A stretch of 64,000 nt of DNA from Porticoccus litoralis (GCF_030676955.1 NZ_JAUUUU010000001.1:124001-188000); one strand, 5' to 3'; shown: positions 1 to 8,572, numbered from the stretch's first letter. Numbers and translations: made by a program. The notes: a model not told the origin generated them from the letters alone.

Positions 1-778
1 GATCGGAACCCAGCCCGGCCTGTTCGCAGCACCATTGGGCGATGGCACGATCAAAGTCATCACCACCGAGGGCTGAATCACCACCAGTGGCCAGAACTTC
101 AAAGACACCGCGAGACAACCTCAGCAGGGAAATATCGAAGGTTCCACCGCCAAGGTCATAAACGGCTATTACCCCCTCCCCTCCCTGGTCGAGTCCGTAG
201 GCAACGGCGGCAGCCGTGGGCTCACTCAACAGGCGCAGCACCTTGACTCCTGCCAGGGTTGCAGCATCTTTCGTGGCCTGACGCTGTGCTTCATCGAAAT
301 AAGCGGGAACAGTTATCACCGCACCATCCAGAGGACCATCCAGGGCTGATTCCGCACGCTCTACAAGGGCTCGCAGAATTTCGGCAGAAGCCGCCACAGG
401 GCTAATATCTCCAGCAGATGTTCTAAAGCTGGGCATGCCACTTTCACCTGACACAAACTGATAGGGCAACTGGTCTCCCAGGGTTTTGATATCTGTTGTA
501 CCACGACCCATAAAGCGCTTAACGGAAATGAGAGTGTTGAGCGCATCACGACCCGCCCACTCGAGGGCCTCGTAACCAATAGAGATATTCTGGTCCGCCT
601 CGTAATGGACCACTGAAGGCAGCAGGTGGCGGTCTTCGTTGTCAGGCAACGTTTCCGGCGTACCACTGCGAACAGTTGCCACCAGCGAGTTCGTAGTGCC
701 CAGGTCAATGCCCACTGCTCTCCGGCGCTGATGCGGTTCCGGGGACTGACCGGGCTCAGATATCTGTAACAAAACCAC
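1..778 (-). CDS. hscA: Fe-S cluster assembly chaperone HscA (N-terminal part, cut by window edge)
   Basis: Specialised Hsp70 that, with HscB, helps release 2Fe-2S clusters from the scaffold IscU in the cytoplasm. About 259 residues of the ATPase domain are present; the rest lies outside the window. The GTG start at 776-778 gives an N-terminus close to E. coli HscA (LLQISEPG), followed by the phosphate-1 loop GIDLGTTNS at residues 23-31, then VSVKRFMGR-like and YFDEAQRQATKDAA segments, the Hsp70 phosphate-2 motif YDLGGGTFDISLL and GGDSALGGDDFD. It lies 13 bp downstream of hscB on the same strand as the last visible isc gene; fdx and iscX would be expected next. Identification is firm; only the truncation limits it. 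Confidence 0.96.
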   Translation of the reverse strand, partial: MVLLQISEPGQSPEPHQRRRAVGIDLGTTNSLVATVRSGTPETLPDNEDRHLLPSVVHYEADQNISIGYEALEWAGRDALNTLISVKRFMGRGTTDIKTLGDQLPYQFVSGESGMPSFRTSAGDISPVAASAEILRALVERAESALDGPLDGAVITVPAYFDEAQRQATKDAATLAGVKVLRLLSEPTAAAVAYGLDQGGEGVIAVYDLGGGTFDISLLRLSRGVFEVLATGGDSALGGDDFDRAIAQWCCEQAGLGSD

Positions 779-791
779 TTGATGTAACCGC

Positions 792-1322
792 CTATTCTTC
801 GTCTAGTTCGTGTTCAAGCTCATGAATTTCACTGATGAGCTTGCTGAAAAACTGCATCTTGGCCACCGCTTCAGCAGCATGATCCATATCTGCTGCACCC
901 AGGCACTCGCTGAAGAGTTTCTGCAGTGAGCGATACTCGCCAATGGCATGTTCATTAATCTCCGCAAGCGACGCGTGAGAATCGTTGGCATCCCGAACCT
1001 CTGACAAGGCTTCGCGCAGCGTCATTTGCTCCATTAGAAAGTCAGGATCACGGGTGATGGCAGTCTCATTAGCCCCATCCACTCCGTGTAACGACAACAG
1101 GTACTGTGCACGCAGCAGTGGTGATTTCAGTTCGTTGTAGGCCTGATTCACAACAGCCGCATACTGCTCCGCCAACCGCTGTTCGCGGGCGGGCTTGCCG
1201 GCATATTTGTCTGGGTGAAATTGCCGCTGCATGGTGCGGTAGCGTTCTGAGAGCTGGCTGATGTCGATATCATAACTGACAGGCAGTCCGAAAATTTCGA
1301 AAAAATTGTCTGAAATTTCCAC
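792..1322 (-). CDS. hscB: Fe-S assembly co-chaperone HscB (J-domain protein)
   Basis: 176-residue J-domain co-chaperone that delivers IscU to HscA and stimulates its ATPase. The N-terminal J domain (about residues 1-75) carries the diagnostic HPD motif at 36-38 in FHPDKY. The C-terminal three-helix bundle that binds IscU follows (about 90-170), and length matches the family. The start is GTG, with a GGAG ribosome-binding sequence about 8 nt upstream. It sits between iscA and hscA in the usual isc-hsc order. Confidence 0.97.
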   Translation of the reverse strand: MEISDNFFEIFGLPVSYDIDISQLSERYRTMQRQFHPDKYAGKPAREQRLAEQYAAVVNQAYNELKSPLLRAQYLLSLHGVDGANETAITRDPDFLMEQMTLREALSEVRDANDSHASLAEINEHAIGEYRSLQKLFSECLGAADMDHAAEAVAKMQFFSKLISEIHELEHELDEE

Positions 1323-1383
1323 GAGAACAGCTCCGACCGAGATATCAAAAAAGGCTCTTATACCCTATCGGGCTCTCTACCAC

Positions 1384-1707
1384 CTAGATGTGGAAACTCT
1401 CACCACAACCGCACTCTTCCTTGACATTGGGGTTGTTGAACTGAAAACCTTCATTGAGCCCTTCCTTTACGAAATCCAACTCTGTGCCGTCCAGATAGGC
1501 GAGACTTTTAGGATCCACAAACAACTTTGCATCACCACAGTCAAAAACCGTGTCCTCGGGCTGCTGGTCATCGACAAATTCAAGGACATAGGACAACCCG
1601 GAACAACCCGTGGTCTTAACACCGAGGCGAATACCAATACCGTGTCCCCGGTGAGCAAGGTGCCTGGTGATGTGCTGCTCAGCTGCCTGGGTCATGGTAA
1701 TTGCCAT
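1384..1707 (-). CDS. iscA: A-type iron-sulfur carrier IscA
   Basis: 107-residue A-type carrier that receives Fe-S clusters or iron during assembly and passes them to apo-proteins. The three ligand cysteines fall exactly at the E. coli IscA positions: Cys35 in TTGCSG, and Cys99 and Cys101 in the C-terminal ECGCGESF. Length is the same as in the family. It lies between iscU and hscB, which separates it from ErpA or SufA, genes normally found elsewhere. Confidence 0.97.
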   Translation of the reverse strand: MAITMTQAAEQHITRHLAHRGHGIGIRLGVKTTGCSGLSYVLEFVDDQQPEDTVFDCGDAKLFVDPKSLAYLDGTELDFVKEGLNEGFQFNNPNVKEECGCGESFHI

Positions 1708-1742
1708 TATTTCTCTCCTGCTATCTCAAGTTGTCTGTCAGT

Positions 1743-2135
1743 TCAGTCGGTCTGTTCGCCACGCTTATGGCGAACATCTCTGACGGCGGCCTTAATCGCG
1801 TCTTCCGCCAACACAGAACAGTGGATTTTCACCGGTGGCAATGCCAGCTCTTCTGCTATCTGGGTGTTCTTGATCTCTGCGGCCTGCTCAAGGGTTTTAC
1901 CCTTGACCCACTCAGTCAGCAAAGAGCTCGAGGCAATCGCAGATCCGCAGCCATAGGTTTTAAATTTGGCGTCCTCAATAACACCGTCCTCATTCACCTG
2001 AATCTGAAGGCGCATGACATCGCCACAGGCCGGGGCACCAACCATTCCCGTGCCAACGTTGCTGGCTTTATCATCCAACTTGCCAACGTTGCGGGGACTT
2101 TCGTAGTGATCCAGTACTTTGTCACTGTAAGACAT
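1743..2135 (-). CDS. iscU: Fe-S cluster scaffold IscU
   Basis: 130-residue scaffold on which IscS sulfur and iron are combined into 2Fe-2S clusters. Cluster ligands are visible as Cys37 (GAPACGDVM), Cys63 (KTYGCGSAIASSS) and the cysteine of LPPVKIHCS, the last being also the HscA-recognition motif (LPPVK). The C-terminus is a few residues longer than E. coli IscU and ends in a charged tail. The gene starts 17 bp after the iscS stop, consistent with one transcript. Confidence 0.98.
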   Translation of the reverse strand: MSYSDKVLDHYESPRNVGKLDDKASNVGTGMVGAPACGDVMRLQIQVNEDGVIEDAKFKTYGCGSAIASSSLLTEWVKGKTLEQAAEIKNTQIAEELALPPVKIHCSVLAEDAIKAAVRDVRHKRGEQTD

Positions 2136-2152
2136 AATTTAACTCCTCAACG

Positions 2153-3367
2153 TTAGTGGGCGGCCCACTCGACCTGACTCAGATCGATGCCGTCTTTGTA
2201 CATATCCCAGAGCGGAGATAGCTCCCGTAATTTATTAACGGCTTCCCGCACTCGCTCAATGGCGTAATCAATTTCTTCAGCAGTTGTAAAGCGACCTATG
2301 GAGAAACGAATGGAGCTGTGTGCCAGCTCATCATCCAGACCCAACGCACGTAGCACATAGGAAGGTTCCAGGCTGGCCGAGGTACAGGCTGAGCCGGATG
2401 AGACCGCGAGATCCTTGAGCGCCATGATCAGAGACTCACCTTCTACATAGGCAAAACTGACATTCAGATTTCCCGAAACACGCTGCTCTAAAGAGCCGTT
2501 CAGGTGGACAGCCTCCATATCGGAAATACCGTGCCAAAGCCGATTACGCAGCGCCAATACACGCTGGTTTTCATCGGACATCTCTTCTCTGGCAATACGG
2601 AAAGCTTCACCCATACCGACAATTTGATGAGTGGCCAGCGTTCCGGAGCGCATGCCGCGCTCATGGCCACCGCCATGCATCTGTGCTTCGATGCGAACCC
2701 GTGGTTTGCGACGCACATACAGAGCGCCAATGCCCTTGGGACCATATATTTTGTGGGCTGACAAAGACATCATGTCAACTTTCATGGTTTCCATGTCTAT
2801 TTCCACCTTGCCAGCACTCTGTGCGGCATCCACGTGGAAATAAACCTTGTGCTCACGACAAACTTCGCCAATCGCCGCGATGTCATTAATGGTTCCGATC
2901 TCGTTATTCACGTGCATCAGCGACACCAGCGTAGTGTCTTCACGAATCGCCTCGGAAACAGCGCTCGGCTGAATCAAGCCGTCGGCGTCCGGGACAAGAT
3001 AAGTAACCTCATAGCCCTCTCGCTCCAACTGGCGGCAGGTGTCGAGCACCGCTTTGTGCTCGATTTTGGAGGTAATAATGTGCTTGCCTTTTTTCTGATT
3101 GAAGTGGGCACAGCCCTTGATCGCCAAGTTATTGGCTTCCGTGGCACCTGAAGTCCAGACAATTTCCCTGGGATCGGCATTCAACAGTGACGCCACCTGT
3201 TCTCTCGCATCTTCAACAGCCGCCTCCGCTTGCCAACCAAAGGCATGCGAACGGGAGGCCGGATTACCGAAGTTGCCCTCTGTAGTCAGACATTCCGCCA
3301 TCTTCGCGGCTACCCGAGGGTCAACCGGCGTGGTTGCAGAATAGTCCAGATAGATCGGCAGTTTCAT
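2153..3367 (-). CDS. iscS: Cysteine desulfurase IscS
   Basis: PLP enzyme that converts cysteine to alanine and a protein persulfide, supplying sulfur for Fe-S clusters, tRNA thiolation and cofactors. The protein is 404 residues, the same length as E. coli IscS. It shows the PLP-lysine motif SAHKIYGPKG (Lys206 equivalent), the His of the HVDAAQS strand and the mobile catalytic cysteine in SSGSACTSAS (Cys328 equivalent). The C-terminus ends EWAAH, the segment known to contact IscU. It is the second gene of the isc operon, 42 bp after iscR. Confidence 0.98.
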   Translation of the reverse strand: MKLPIYLDYSATTPVDPRVAAKMAECLTTEGNFGNPASRSHAFGWQAEAAVEDAREQVASLLNADPREIVWTSGATEANNLAIKGCAHFNQKKGKHIITSKIEHKAVLDTCRQLEREGYEVTYLVPDADGLIQPSAVSEAIREDTTLVSLMHVNNEIGTINDIAAIGEVCREHKVYFHVDAAQSAGKVEIDMETMKVDMMSLSAHKIYGPKGIGALYVRRKPRVRIEAQMHGGGHERGMRSGTLATHQIVGMGEAFRIAREEMSDENQRVLALRNRLWHGISDMEAVHLNGSLEQRVSGNLNVSFAYVEGESLIMALKDLAVSSGSACTSASLEPSYVLRALGLDDELAHSSIRFSIGRFTTAEEIDYAIERVREAVNKLRELSPLWDMYKDGIDLSQVEWAAH

Positions 3368-3409
3368 TCAGTCACTCCTAATAGATTTTCACAATTGACG
3401 GCGCTTGCT

Positions 3410-3844
3410 TTACTCTGCGCCACTCAACATCACCGGACGCACTTCCTGTTGCTGCACCAGACTGTCCAGTGTAATTCCACTAAGAAAGCGGTGAATCTGC
3501 TGGCTGAGGTCATCCCAAAGATAGTGGGTCAGGCAGACTCCGCCATTTTGGCAGTTACCCTTACCGTTACAACTAGTTGCATCGATAGACTCATTGACAG
3601 CATCAATGATCTCGGCAACGTTGATAGCTGTGCAGTCCCGTGAGAGGCGATAGCCGCCACCGGGGCCCCTGACGCTGCTAACCAGATCCTTCTGGCGCAA
3701 CTTGGCAAATAATTGTTCCAGGTAAGACAGTGAAATCTCCTGACGCTGCGATATATCCGCCAGGCTTATGGGACCTTTATCACCATGCAGCGCCAAATCC
3801 AGCATGGCAGTCACAGCATAACGACCTCGAGTTGTCAGGCGCAT
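3410..3844 (-). CDS. iscR: Fe-S-responsive transcription regulator IscR
   Basis: 144-residue Rrf2-family winged-helix regulator. When it carries a 2Fe-2S cluster it represses the isc operon. The helix-turn-helix lies at about residues 25-65 (SLADISQRQEISLSYLEQLF ... GPGGGYRL). The cluster ligands Cys92, Cys98, Cys104 and His107 are at the same positions as in E. coli IscR. It is the first gene of the operon, directly below the two IscR-type sites described separately, so autoregulation by cluster supply is very likely. Confidence 0.98.
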   Translation of the reverse strand: MRLTTRGRYAVTAMLDLALHGDKGPISLADISQRQEISLSYLEQLFAKLRQKDLVSSVRGPGGGYRLSRDCTAINVAEIIDAVNESIDATSCNGKGNCQNGGVCLTHYLWDDLSQQIHRFLSGITLDSLVQQQEVRPVMLSGAE

Positions 3845-3886
3845 AGAGATGCTCTCACTCGTTCAGTTCATGAAACACATGCCGGA

Positions 3887-3915
3887 ATTATCCAATAACC
3901 CACTATTTTAGTCAA
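3887..3915 (-). promoter_or_regulatory. Sigma-70 promoter of the isc operon
   Basis: On the minus strand, TTGACT (3915-3910) and GATAAT (3892-3887) are separated by exactly 17 bp, close to the sigma-70 consensus. The -10 lies 43 bp upstream of the iscR start codon. The -35 element is inside the first IscR-type site, the arrangement expected for repression by IscR. Confidence 0.8.
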
Positions 3916-3919
3916 GTAA
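3895..3919. promoter_or_regulatory. IscR type 1 binding site (proximal)
   Basis: Read on the minus strand, this 25-bp element has the type 1 IscR core: TTGACT, four A/T bases, TAGT, then a GGTTAT end. By my alignment 22 of 25 positions fit the published degenerate type 1 consensus. It covers the -35 and most of the spacer of the isc promoter. Confidence 0.75.
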
Positions 3920-3944
3920 ATAACATAGTTTTTTAGTCGGAATT
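3920..3944. promoter_or_regulatory. Second IscR type 1-like site (distal)
   Basis: Immediately abutting the proximal site is another 25-bp element. On the minus strand it reads CCGACTAAAAAACTATGTTAT, preceded by AATT, and fits the type 1 consensus at about 17 of 25 positions. It includes the last bases of the trmJ stop codon. Two type 1 sites are also known upstream of E. coli iscR; the weaker match makes this one less certain. Confidence 0.5.
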
Positions 3945-4716
3945 ACGTCCGGGTGTCGCTCTGCTTGTCCCCTGTAAGCTGCCGCATTTTGTGTGCGAGA
4001 TTCTGCATAGCAGTCAACACACCGCGCAAAATCGACAGCTCCATTTCATCTAGTCGGATCCTGCTGTAAAGCCTGCGAAGTCGTGGCATGGTCTGGCGCG
4101 GGTTATCGCGGCTGTGGAAGCCTATATCCACCAACGCTTGCTCCAGATGTTGAAAATACATTTCCAAATCTTCCGCCCGGGCTGGGGGTACATCCCACTC
4201 GCACAGCGATGGCAACTTACCATCTGCGTTTGCAAGAGAAGCCATTCGTACCTCATAACAAAGCACCTGCACCGCTGCGGCAAGATTCAGCGAGCTGTAT
4301 TCAGGATTTGAGGGTATGTGCACATGGTAGGTACATTTATGCAACTCTTCATTGGTTAGTCCCCGGTCTTCCCGGCCAAATACGATCGCCACTTCATGCT
4401 CAGAGGACTCTTGCCAGACCCGTTCACCACACTCCCGAGGATTGAGGAGCGGCCAGGGAATGCGGCGCTCACGGGCGCTAGTACCCACAACAAGGCCACA
4501 ACTGCCAACGGCTTCATCCAGCGTGTCTACCACAACCGCATTATCCAGCACATCCAGTGCATTTGCGGCGCGCCAAACGGCTCGATCAGCGGGATATTCT
4601 TTTGGGGAAACGAGATACAGGCGGGACAGACCCATATTCTTCATGGCCCTGGCGGCACCACCAATGTTGCCAGGATGTGTGGTATTCACCAGCACTATAC
4701 GAACATTTTCAAACAC
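3943..4716 (-). CDS. trmJ: tRNA (cytidine/uridine-32-2'-O)-methyltransferase TrmJ
   Basis: SPOUT-fold methyltransferase that 2'-O-methylates position 32 in the anticodon loop. The SPOUT motifs are clear: NTTHPGNIGGAARAMKNMGL at about residues 11-30, IVFGREDRGLTNEEL near 112-126 and IPSNPEYSSLNLAAAVQ near 135-151. A C-terminal helical extension follows. Length is 257 residues with a GTG start. trmJ next to iscR and divergent from suhB is the same order as in E. coli. Confidence 0.95.
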   Translation of the reverse strand: MFENVRIVLVNTTHPGNIGGAARAMKNMGLSRLYLVSPKEYPADRAVWRAANALDVLDNAVVVDTLDEAVGSCGLVVGTSARERRIPWPLLNPRECGERVWQESSEHEVAIVFGREDRGLTNEELHKCTYHVHIPSNPEYSSLNLAAAVQVLCYEVRMASLANADGKLPSLCEWDVPPARAEDLEMYFQHLEQALVDIGFHSRDNPRQTMPRLRRLYSRIRLDEMELSILRGVLTAMQNLAHKMRQLTGDKQSDTRT

Positions 4717-4866
4717 ACTAGGCCTGCATTAATGGTTAGTCTCAGGGATCGCCTGTGCTCTCAAGAAAACAGCGACGCACAACCGCCTTTTTGAAGGGCG
4801 CAAATTCTATCAGGAAGCAAAGGTGAAATCATGGATTTCCACTCCCCTCAAACTCTAGCTCTCTGC

Positions 4867-4872
4867 TACAAT
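4867..4872 (+). promoter_or_regulatory. Possible -10 element of suhB
   Basis: TACAAT lies 32 bp upstream of the SuhB start at 4904. I find no convincing -35 at 16-18 bp, so this is a weak call. It matters because the upstream in-frame ATG at 4871 falls inside this hexamer, which argues against that ATG being the start. Confidence 0.35.
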
Positions 4873-4903
4873 GCCGCGCTTTCGCCACAGTGGAATAGCA
4901 GTA

Positions 4904-5716
4904 ATGGAACCGATGGTTAATATCGCACTTCGTGCCGCCCGCAAAGCCGGGGATATGATTGCTCGCGCCACTGAACGCAGCGATTTGATCAAGATCGATG
5001 AAAAAGGCCGCAACGATTACGTCACAGAAATCGACCGCGCCGCTGAAAAGGAAATTATTTACCATCTGCGTAAAGCCTATCCCGATCACAGCATCATCGG
5101 CGAAGAGTCAGGCCACCTCCAGGGCGAAAACGATGACTATCAATGGATAATCGACCCTCTGGATGGCACCACAAATTTTATTCATGGTATCCCCCACTTT
5201 GCAGTGTCCATTGGCTGTCGCTATAAGGGCAAACTGGAACATGCCGTGGTGTTTGACCCCATGCGCCGGGAAGAATATACAGCCAGCCGCGGTCGCGGTG
5301 CTTTTCTGAACGGCAAGCGAATTCGCGTGTCAGGCAGAGTTGGACTCGCCGGATCTCTGGTCGCCACTGGCATCCCCTTTAACAGTCCCTCCATTGACCA
5401 CATGGAGCCTTATCTGTCCTGCCTTACAGAACTGGCGACACAATCGTCTGGTATACGTCGGCTCGGTGTTGCTTCACTGGACCTCGCTTATCTATCGGCG
5501 GGACGTGTCGATGCATTCTGGGAAATGAACCTGAAGCCCTGGGACATTGCAGCCGGTGTGCTATTGGTGAAAGAGGCCGGTGGCCTGGTCAGCGACTTCA
5601 GTGGCGGTGAAAACTATATGGATAGCGGGAATATTGTCTGCGCCACACCAAAACTGTTTAAACCTACTCTCAAAGTGGTGCAAAAACATCTGGGGCATAT
5701 TGAGACTTCAAACTGA
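4904..5716 (+). CDS. suhB: Inositol-1-monophosphatase / Nus factor SuhB
   Basis: Mg-dependent inositol monophosphatase family protein; in E. coli SuhB also joins rRNA antitermination complexes. The metal-binding motifs are intact: GEESG with Glu67, and WIIDPLDGTTNF with Asp84 and Asp87, plus the C-terminal LKPWDIAAGVLLVKEAGG motif. I chose the ATG at 4904 (270 residues, MEPMVNIALRAARKAG), which matches the start of E. coli SuhB (MHPMLNIAVRAARKAG). The longer start at 4871 would add 11 residues with no family counterpart. The gene is convergent with rpoS, with only 7 bp between stops. Confidence 0.96.
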   Translation: MEPMVNIALRAARKAGDMIARATERSDLIKIDEKGRNDYVTEIDRAAEKEIIYHLRKAYPDHSIIGEESGHLQGENDDYQWIIDPLDGTTNFIHGIPHFAVSIGCRYKGKLEHAVVFDPMRREEYTASRGRGAFLNGKRIRVSGRVGLAGSLVATGIPFNSPSIDHMEPYLSCLTELATQSSGIRRLGVASLDLAYLSAGRVDAFWEMNLKPWDIAAGVLLVKEAGGLVSDFSGGENYMDSGNIVCATPKLFKPTLKVVQKHLGHIETSN

Positions 5717-5723
5717 CAGAAGA

Positions 5724-6662
5724 TCAGTTTTCATCAAACAAGGTATGTCCATCCAAGCCCTGCTTGTTCACGATTGACCGCAGGCGGCGTAAAGCTTCCA
5801 CCTGAATTTGTCGGACTCGTTCTCGGGTCAACCCTATTTCGTGGCCGACTTCTTCTAGGGTGCACACATCGTGTCCGTGTAAGCCGAAGCGACGCACAAT
5901 CACTTCCTGCTGCTTATCCGTCAGCTCTGACAACCAAAGCTCAACCGCGTCATTCATATCCTGATCTTCGACCAGCTCTTCAGGATCACTGGGGTGCTCG
6001 TCTGCCAGGGTTTCAACCAGCATGCGATCACCATCTTTGCCCATGGGCACATCAACGGAAGTTACGCGTTCGTTGAGACGCAACATCCGTGAAACATCAT
6101 CAACGGTTTTGTCCAGAGACTGTGCGATTTCTTCAGCGGTCGGGTCGTGATCCAGCTCTTGCGCAAGACGACGGGATGCCTTGAGGTAGACATTGAGTTC
6201 CTTTACCACATGAATGGGCAGACGAATGGTTCGCGTCTGATTCATCAGGGCTCGCTCAACTGATTGGCGAATCCACCAGGTGGCGTAAGTGGAAAAACGG
6301 TATCCAAGCTCTGGGTCAAATTTTTCTACCGCCCTCATCAGACCGAGGTTGCCCTCTTCGATCAGGTCCAAAAGAGACAGGCCACGATTGACATAACGCC
6401 TCGCAATTTTAACTACCAGACGTAGATTGCTCTCAATCATGCGCTTGCGAGCGGCCTCGTCGCCCTTGGCAATCTTGCGAGCGAAAAAAACCTCTTCTTC
6501 GGCAGAAAGCAACGGAGCATAACCAATCTCTTTCAGATAAAGACTGGCCGCATCCAACACCTTTTCCTCTTTCGATGACTCGAAGGACTGCTGAGCATCC
6601 TCTTCGCTAGCGTCATCGCTCAGCTCAAAGCCACCCTCTTTTTCGTTATCATCGTCGGACAC
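5724..6662 (-). CDS. rpoS: RNA polymerase sigma factor RpoS
   Basis: Stationary-phase/general-stress sigma factor, 312 residues with an acidic N-terminal tail. Region 1.2 has the RpoS-type DAASLYLKEIGYAPLL. Region 2 has NLRLVVKIARRYVNRGLSLLDLIEEGNLGLMRAV and RFSTYATWWIRQ (core binding and -10 recognition). Region 4.2 has TLEEVGHEIGLTRERVRQIQVEALRRLR (-35 recognition). RpoS rather than RpoD is supported by length, by lack of the 1.1 region and non-conserved insert, and by the nlpD-rpoS order. The start is GTG. In relatives an rpoS promoter lies inside nlpD; I could not pick one out here. Confidence 0.97.
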   Translation of the reverse strand: MSDDDNEKEGGFELSDDASEEDAQQSFESSKEEKVLDAASLYLKEIGYAPLLSAEEEVFFARKIAKGDEAARKRMIESNLRLVVKIARRYVNRGLSLLDLIEEGNLGLMRAVEKFDPELGYRFSTYATWWIRQSVERALMNQTRTIRLPIHVVKELNVYLKASRRLAQELDHDPTAEEIAQSLDKTVDDVSRMLRLNERVTSVDVPMGKDGDRMLVETLADEHPSDPEELVEDQDMNDAVELWLSELTDKQQEVIVRRFGLHGHDVCTLEEVGHEIGLTRERVRQIQVEALRRLRSIVNKQGLDGHTLFDEN

Positions 6663-6784
6663 AAAAACTATTTCCTAGCAATCATCAAAACATCTAAAGT
6701 CAAAGGCCCAAAAACAGAGCACAAGACAGGTCAGCACCCAAACTCTGTCAGGAATGTATCACCAAACTCCGTCGTATGACAGCT

Positions 6785-7588
6785 TCATCGTTTCGGTAAG
6801 TAAGCTAGCGGATTCACGGGCTTGCCATCTTTTCGTATCTCGAAATAGAGTCGTTTATTGTTGGCGGGATCACCCCCCACTTCCGCAATTTTCTGTCCCG
6901 TTTTCAGAACCTGTCCCTCCTGCACCAGAAGAGTCCGGCAATGAGCATAGGCACTCAGGTAAACCTCACTGTGTTTGACAATCACCAGTCGGCCATAGCC
7001 CCGCAGCCCTTCCCCGGAGTAAACCACGATACCGGGCGCTGCTGCCATAACGGCCTGCCCTGGAAGGCTTTGAATATCAATCCCTTTGAACAACGGGTCG
7101 CTGTTGTAGGTTTTAGTTACTCGCCCCTCTGTGGGCCATTGCCAGTTCCAGTTTGAAGGTAACGAGGCCGTGGATTTTGGTGGTGGCCGGGTGACTTTTA
7201 CGGGGGTTTTCGGAGGGACTTCCACCACCTTTGTTTTGGTGGATGTTTTGCTGGAACTAACTGGTGCAGGTTTAGGTGCCACAGAAGTATATCTAGGTGG
7301 CGGTATGCGTGTCGTGTCCAGGGTCAACCGCTGTCCACGGTAAATGGTATACGGAGGTCTCAACCCGTTGGCACGGGCCAGTTTGTCCACATCTTTTTCA
7401 TAACGCCAGGCAATAGCAAACAGGGTTTCACCCTGCGAGACCAGGTGGTAGTCAATTTTTTCACTGGGCGGTGGGGGTCTTTGGCTAATAGGTGCCGGGG
7501 GCGGGCTATGGCAAGCAGAGAGCAGAAAAACACCGGCACACAGGGCAAGCGCTCGCAAGACGAATTTCCGGCACTTCTGCACTGACAA
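6785..7588 (-). CDS. nlpD: Murein hydrolase activator lipoprotein NlpD
   Basis: Outer-membrane lipoprotein that activates the amidase AmiC for daughter-cell separation. Residues 1-26 form a lipoprotein signal with lipobox LSAC (Cys26). A LysM peptidoglycan-binding domain follows (about 46-92, HLVSQGETLFAIAWRYEKDV), then a Pro/Lys/Thr linker and a C-terminal LytM domain (about 150-262). The LytM zinc ligands are lost (FKGID where active enzymes have HxGID; LYFEIR in place of LHFEIR), as is normal for this regulatory class. TTG is the likely start, 7 nt after a GGGGGA sequence. The gap to rpoS is 122 bp. Confidence 0.93.
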   Translation of the reverse strand: MSVQKCRKFVLRALALCAGVFLLSACHSPPPAPISQRPPPPSEKIDYHLVSQGETLFAIAWRYEKDVDKLARANGLRPPYTIYRGQRLTLDTTRIPPPRYTSVAPKPAPVSSSKTSTKTKVVEVPPKTPVKVTRPPPKSTASLPSNWNWQWPTEGRVTKTYNSDPLFKGIDIQSLPGQAVMAAAPGIVVYSGEGLRGYGRLVIVKHSEVYLSAYAHCRTLLVQEGQVLKTGQKIAEVGGDPANNKRLYFEIRKDGKPVNPLAYLPKR

Positions 7589-7620
7589 AAATCATTCCCC
7601 CTAGCGCGTTACCCCTATTT

Positions 7621-8556
7621 TCAGAGTTTGCTGCGTCGCCCACCAAGATATTCCAGTCCCAGCACCAGAATCAAGCCAAAGACCATGCACCCTGTCGCAA
7701 GAATTGTCTTTGGATCCAGGCCAGTAAGGCGCGCAAACTCAGCTGGCGTTAACAGCCGCGAGGAAAGTACTACTTCCCGACCATGGTTATCCATCATGAC
7801 TTCCAGGGTTTCACGCCAGGGCCAGACAATCATCAGCGAACCCACCAGGAAGCCGGTGAGAATGGCGATCGTGACGGAGTGATAGCGGTGCAACAACCAT
7901 GACAGCACCCGGGCAAAGGCCATCAGTCCACACACACAGCCCAGCAGGAATGTAAGGAGTATCTGCCCGTTGAACTCACTCACGGCACCAATCACTACCG
8001 GATACATACCTAGCAACAGGAGAATGAAACTACCGGAGACCCCCGGCAATATCATGGCACAGATGGCAAGAGCACCCGAGAAGAACACCACCAGCAAGCC
8101 ATCGTTACCCTGCACGGGTGGCGCGAATGAGATGGCTGTGGCAATCAGTGACCCGATAATCAGTGCCACCCACTCCTGAAGCCTCAGGTGGGGCAACTGC
8201 CGGAAAATATAGATAATGGACGCCACAATCAAACCGAAAAAGAAAGACCAAATCAAAATGGGCTGTGTCAGTAGCAGGTGACTCACGAGTTTCGCCAGCG
8301 ATGCAATACTTAACAGGACACCGGAAAAAAGCACCAACAGGAAGTTACCATTGATGCTGAGCCAGAAAGCTTTTGGTCCGTCCTTGATAAGTGTTCTAAG
8401 CGCGCTTAAGTTGACGCTGCGAATGGAATCCAGAAGCTCTTCGTAAATGCCGCTGATAAAGGCAATGGTCCCGCCTGAAACACCGGGCACCACATCTGCG
8501 GCCCCCATGGCCATGCCTTTCAGGAATAGCAATATCCAACGCTTCGCAAACTGCAC
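7621..8556 (-). CDS. DUF368 membrane protein, likely undecaprenyl-phosphate translocase
   Basis: Polytopic inner-membrane protein of family DUF368. Members were recently shown to be undecaprenyl-phosphate (C55-P) flippases that recycle the lipid carrier for cell-wall synthesis. The family signature KGMAMGAADVVPGVSGGTIAF lies near the N-terminus, and a second PGVSGSFILLLLGMY repeat near residue 175 reflects internal duplication. About eight hydrophobic segments are visible. I prefer the GTG at 8556 (311 residues, MQFAKRWILLFLKG); an upstream TTG at 8604 would overlap pcm by 32 bp. Lying between pcm and nlpD, it is next to a cell-wall separation factor, which fits but does not prove a wall-related role. 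Confidence 0.85.
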   Translation of the reverse strand: MQFAKRWILLFLKGMAMGAADVVPGVSGGTIAFISGIYEELLDSIRSVNLSALRTLIKDGPKAFWLSINGNFLLVLFSGVLLSIASLAKLVSHLLLTQPILIWSFFFGLIVASIIYIFRQLPHLRLQEWVALIIGSLIATAISFAPPVQGNDGLLVVFFSGALAICAMILPGVSGSFILLLLGMYPVVIGAVSEFNGQILLTFLLGCVCGLMAFARVLSWLLHRYHSVTIAILTGFLVGSLMIVWPWRETLEVMMDNHGREVVLSSRLLTPAEFARLTGLDPKTILATGCMVFGLILVLGLEYLGGRRSKL

Positions 8557-8572
8557 AGCAATATCAGCCTGA

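Noticed and set aside
4871..4906. Upstream ATG for suhB at 4871
   Set aside because: It lies within a TACAAT -10-like hexamer and would add residues with no counterpart in SuhB proteins.
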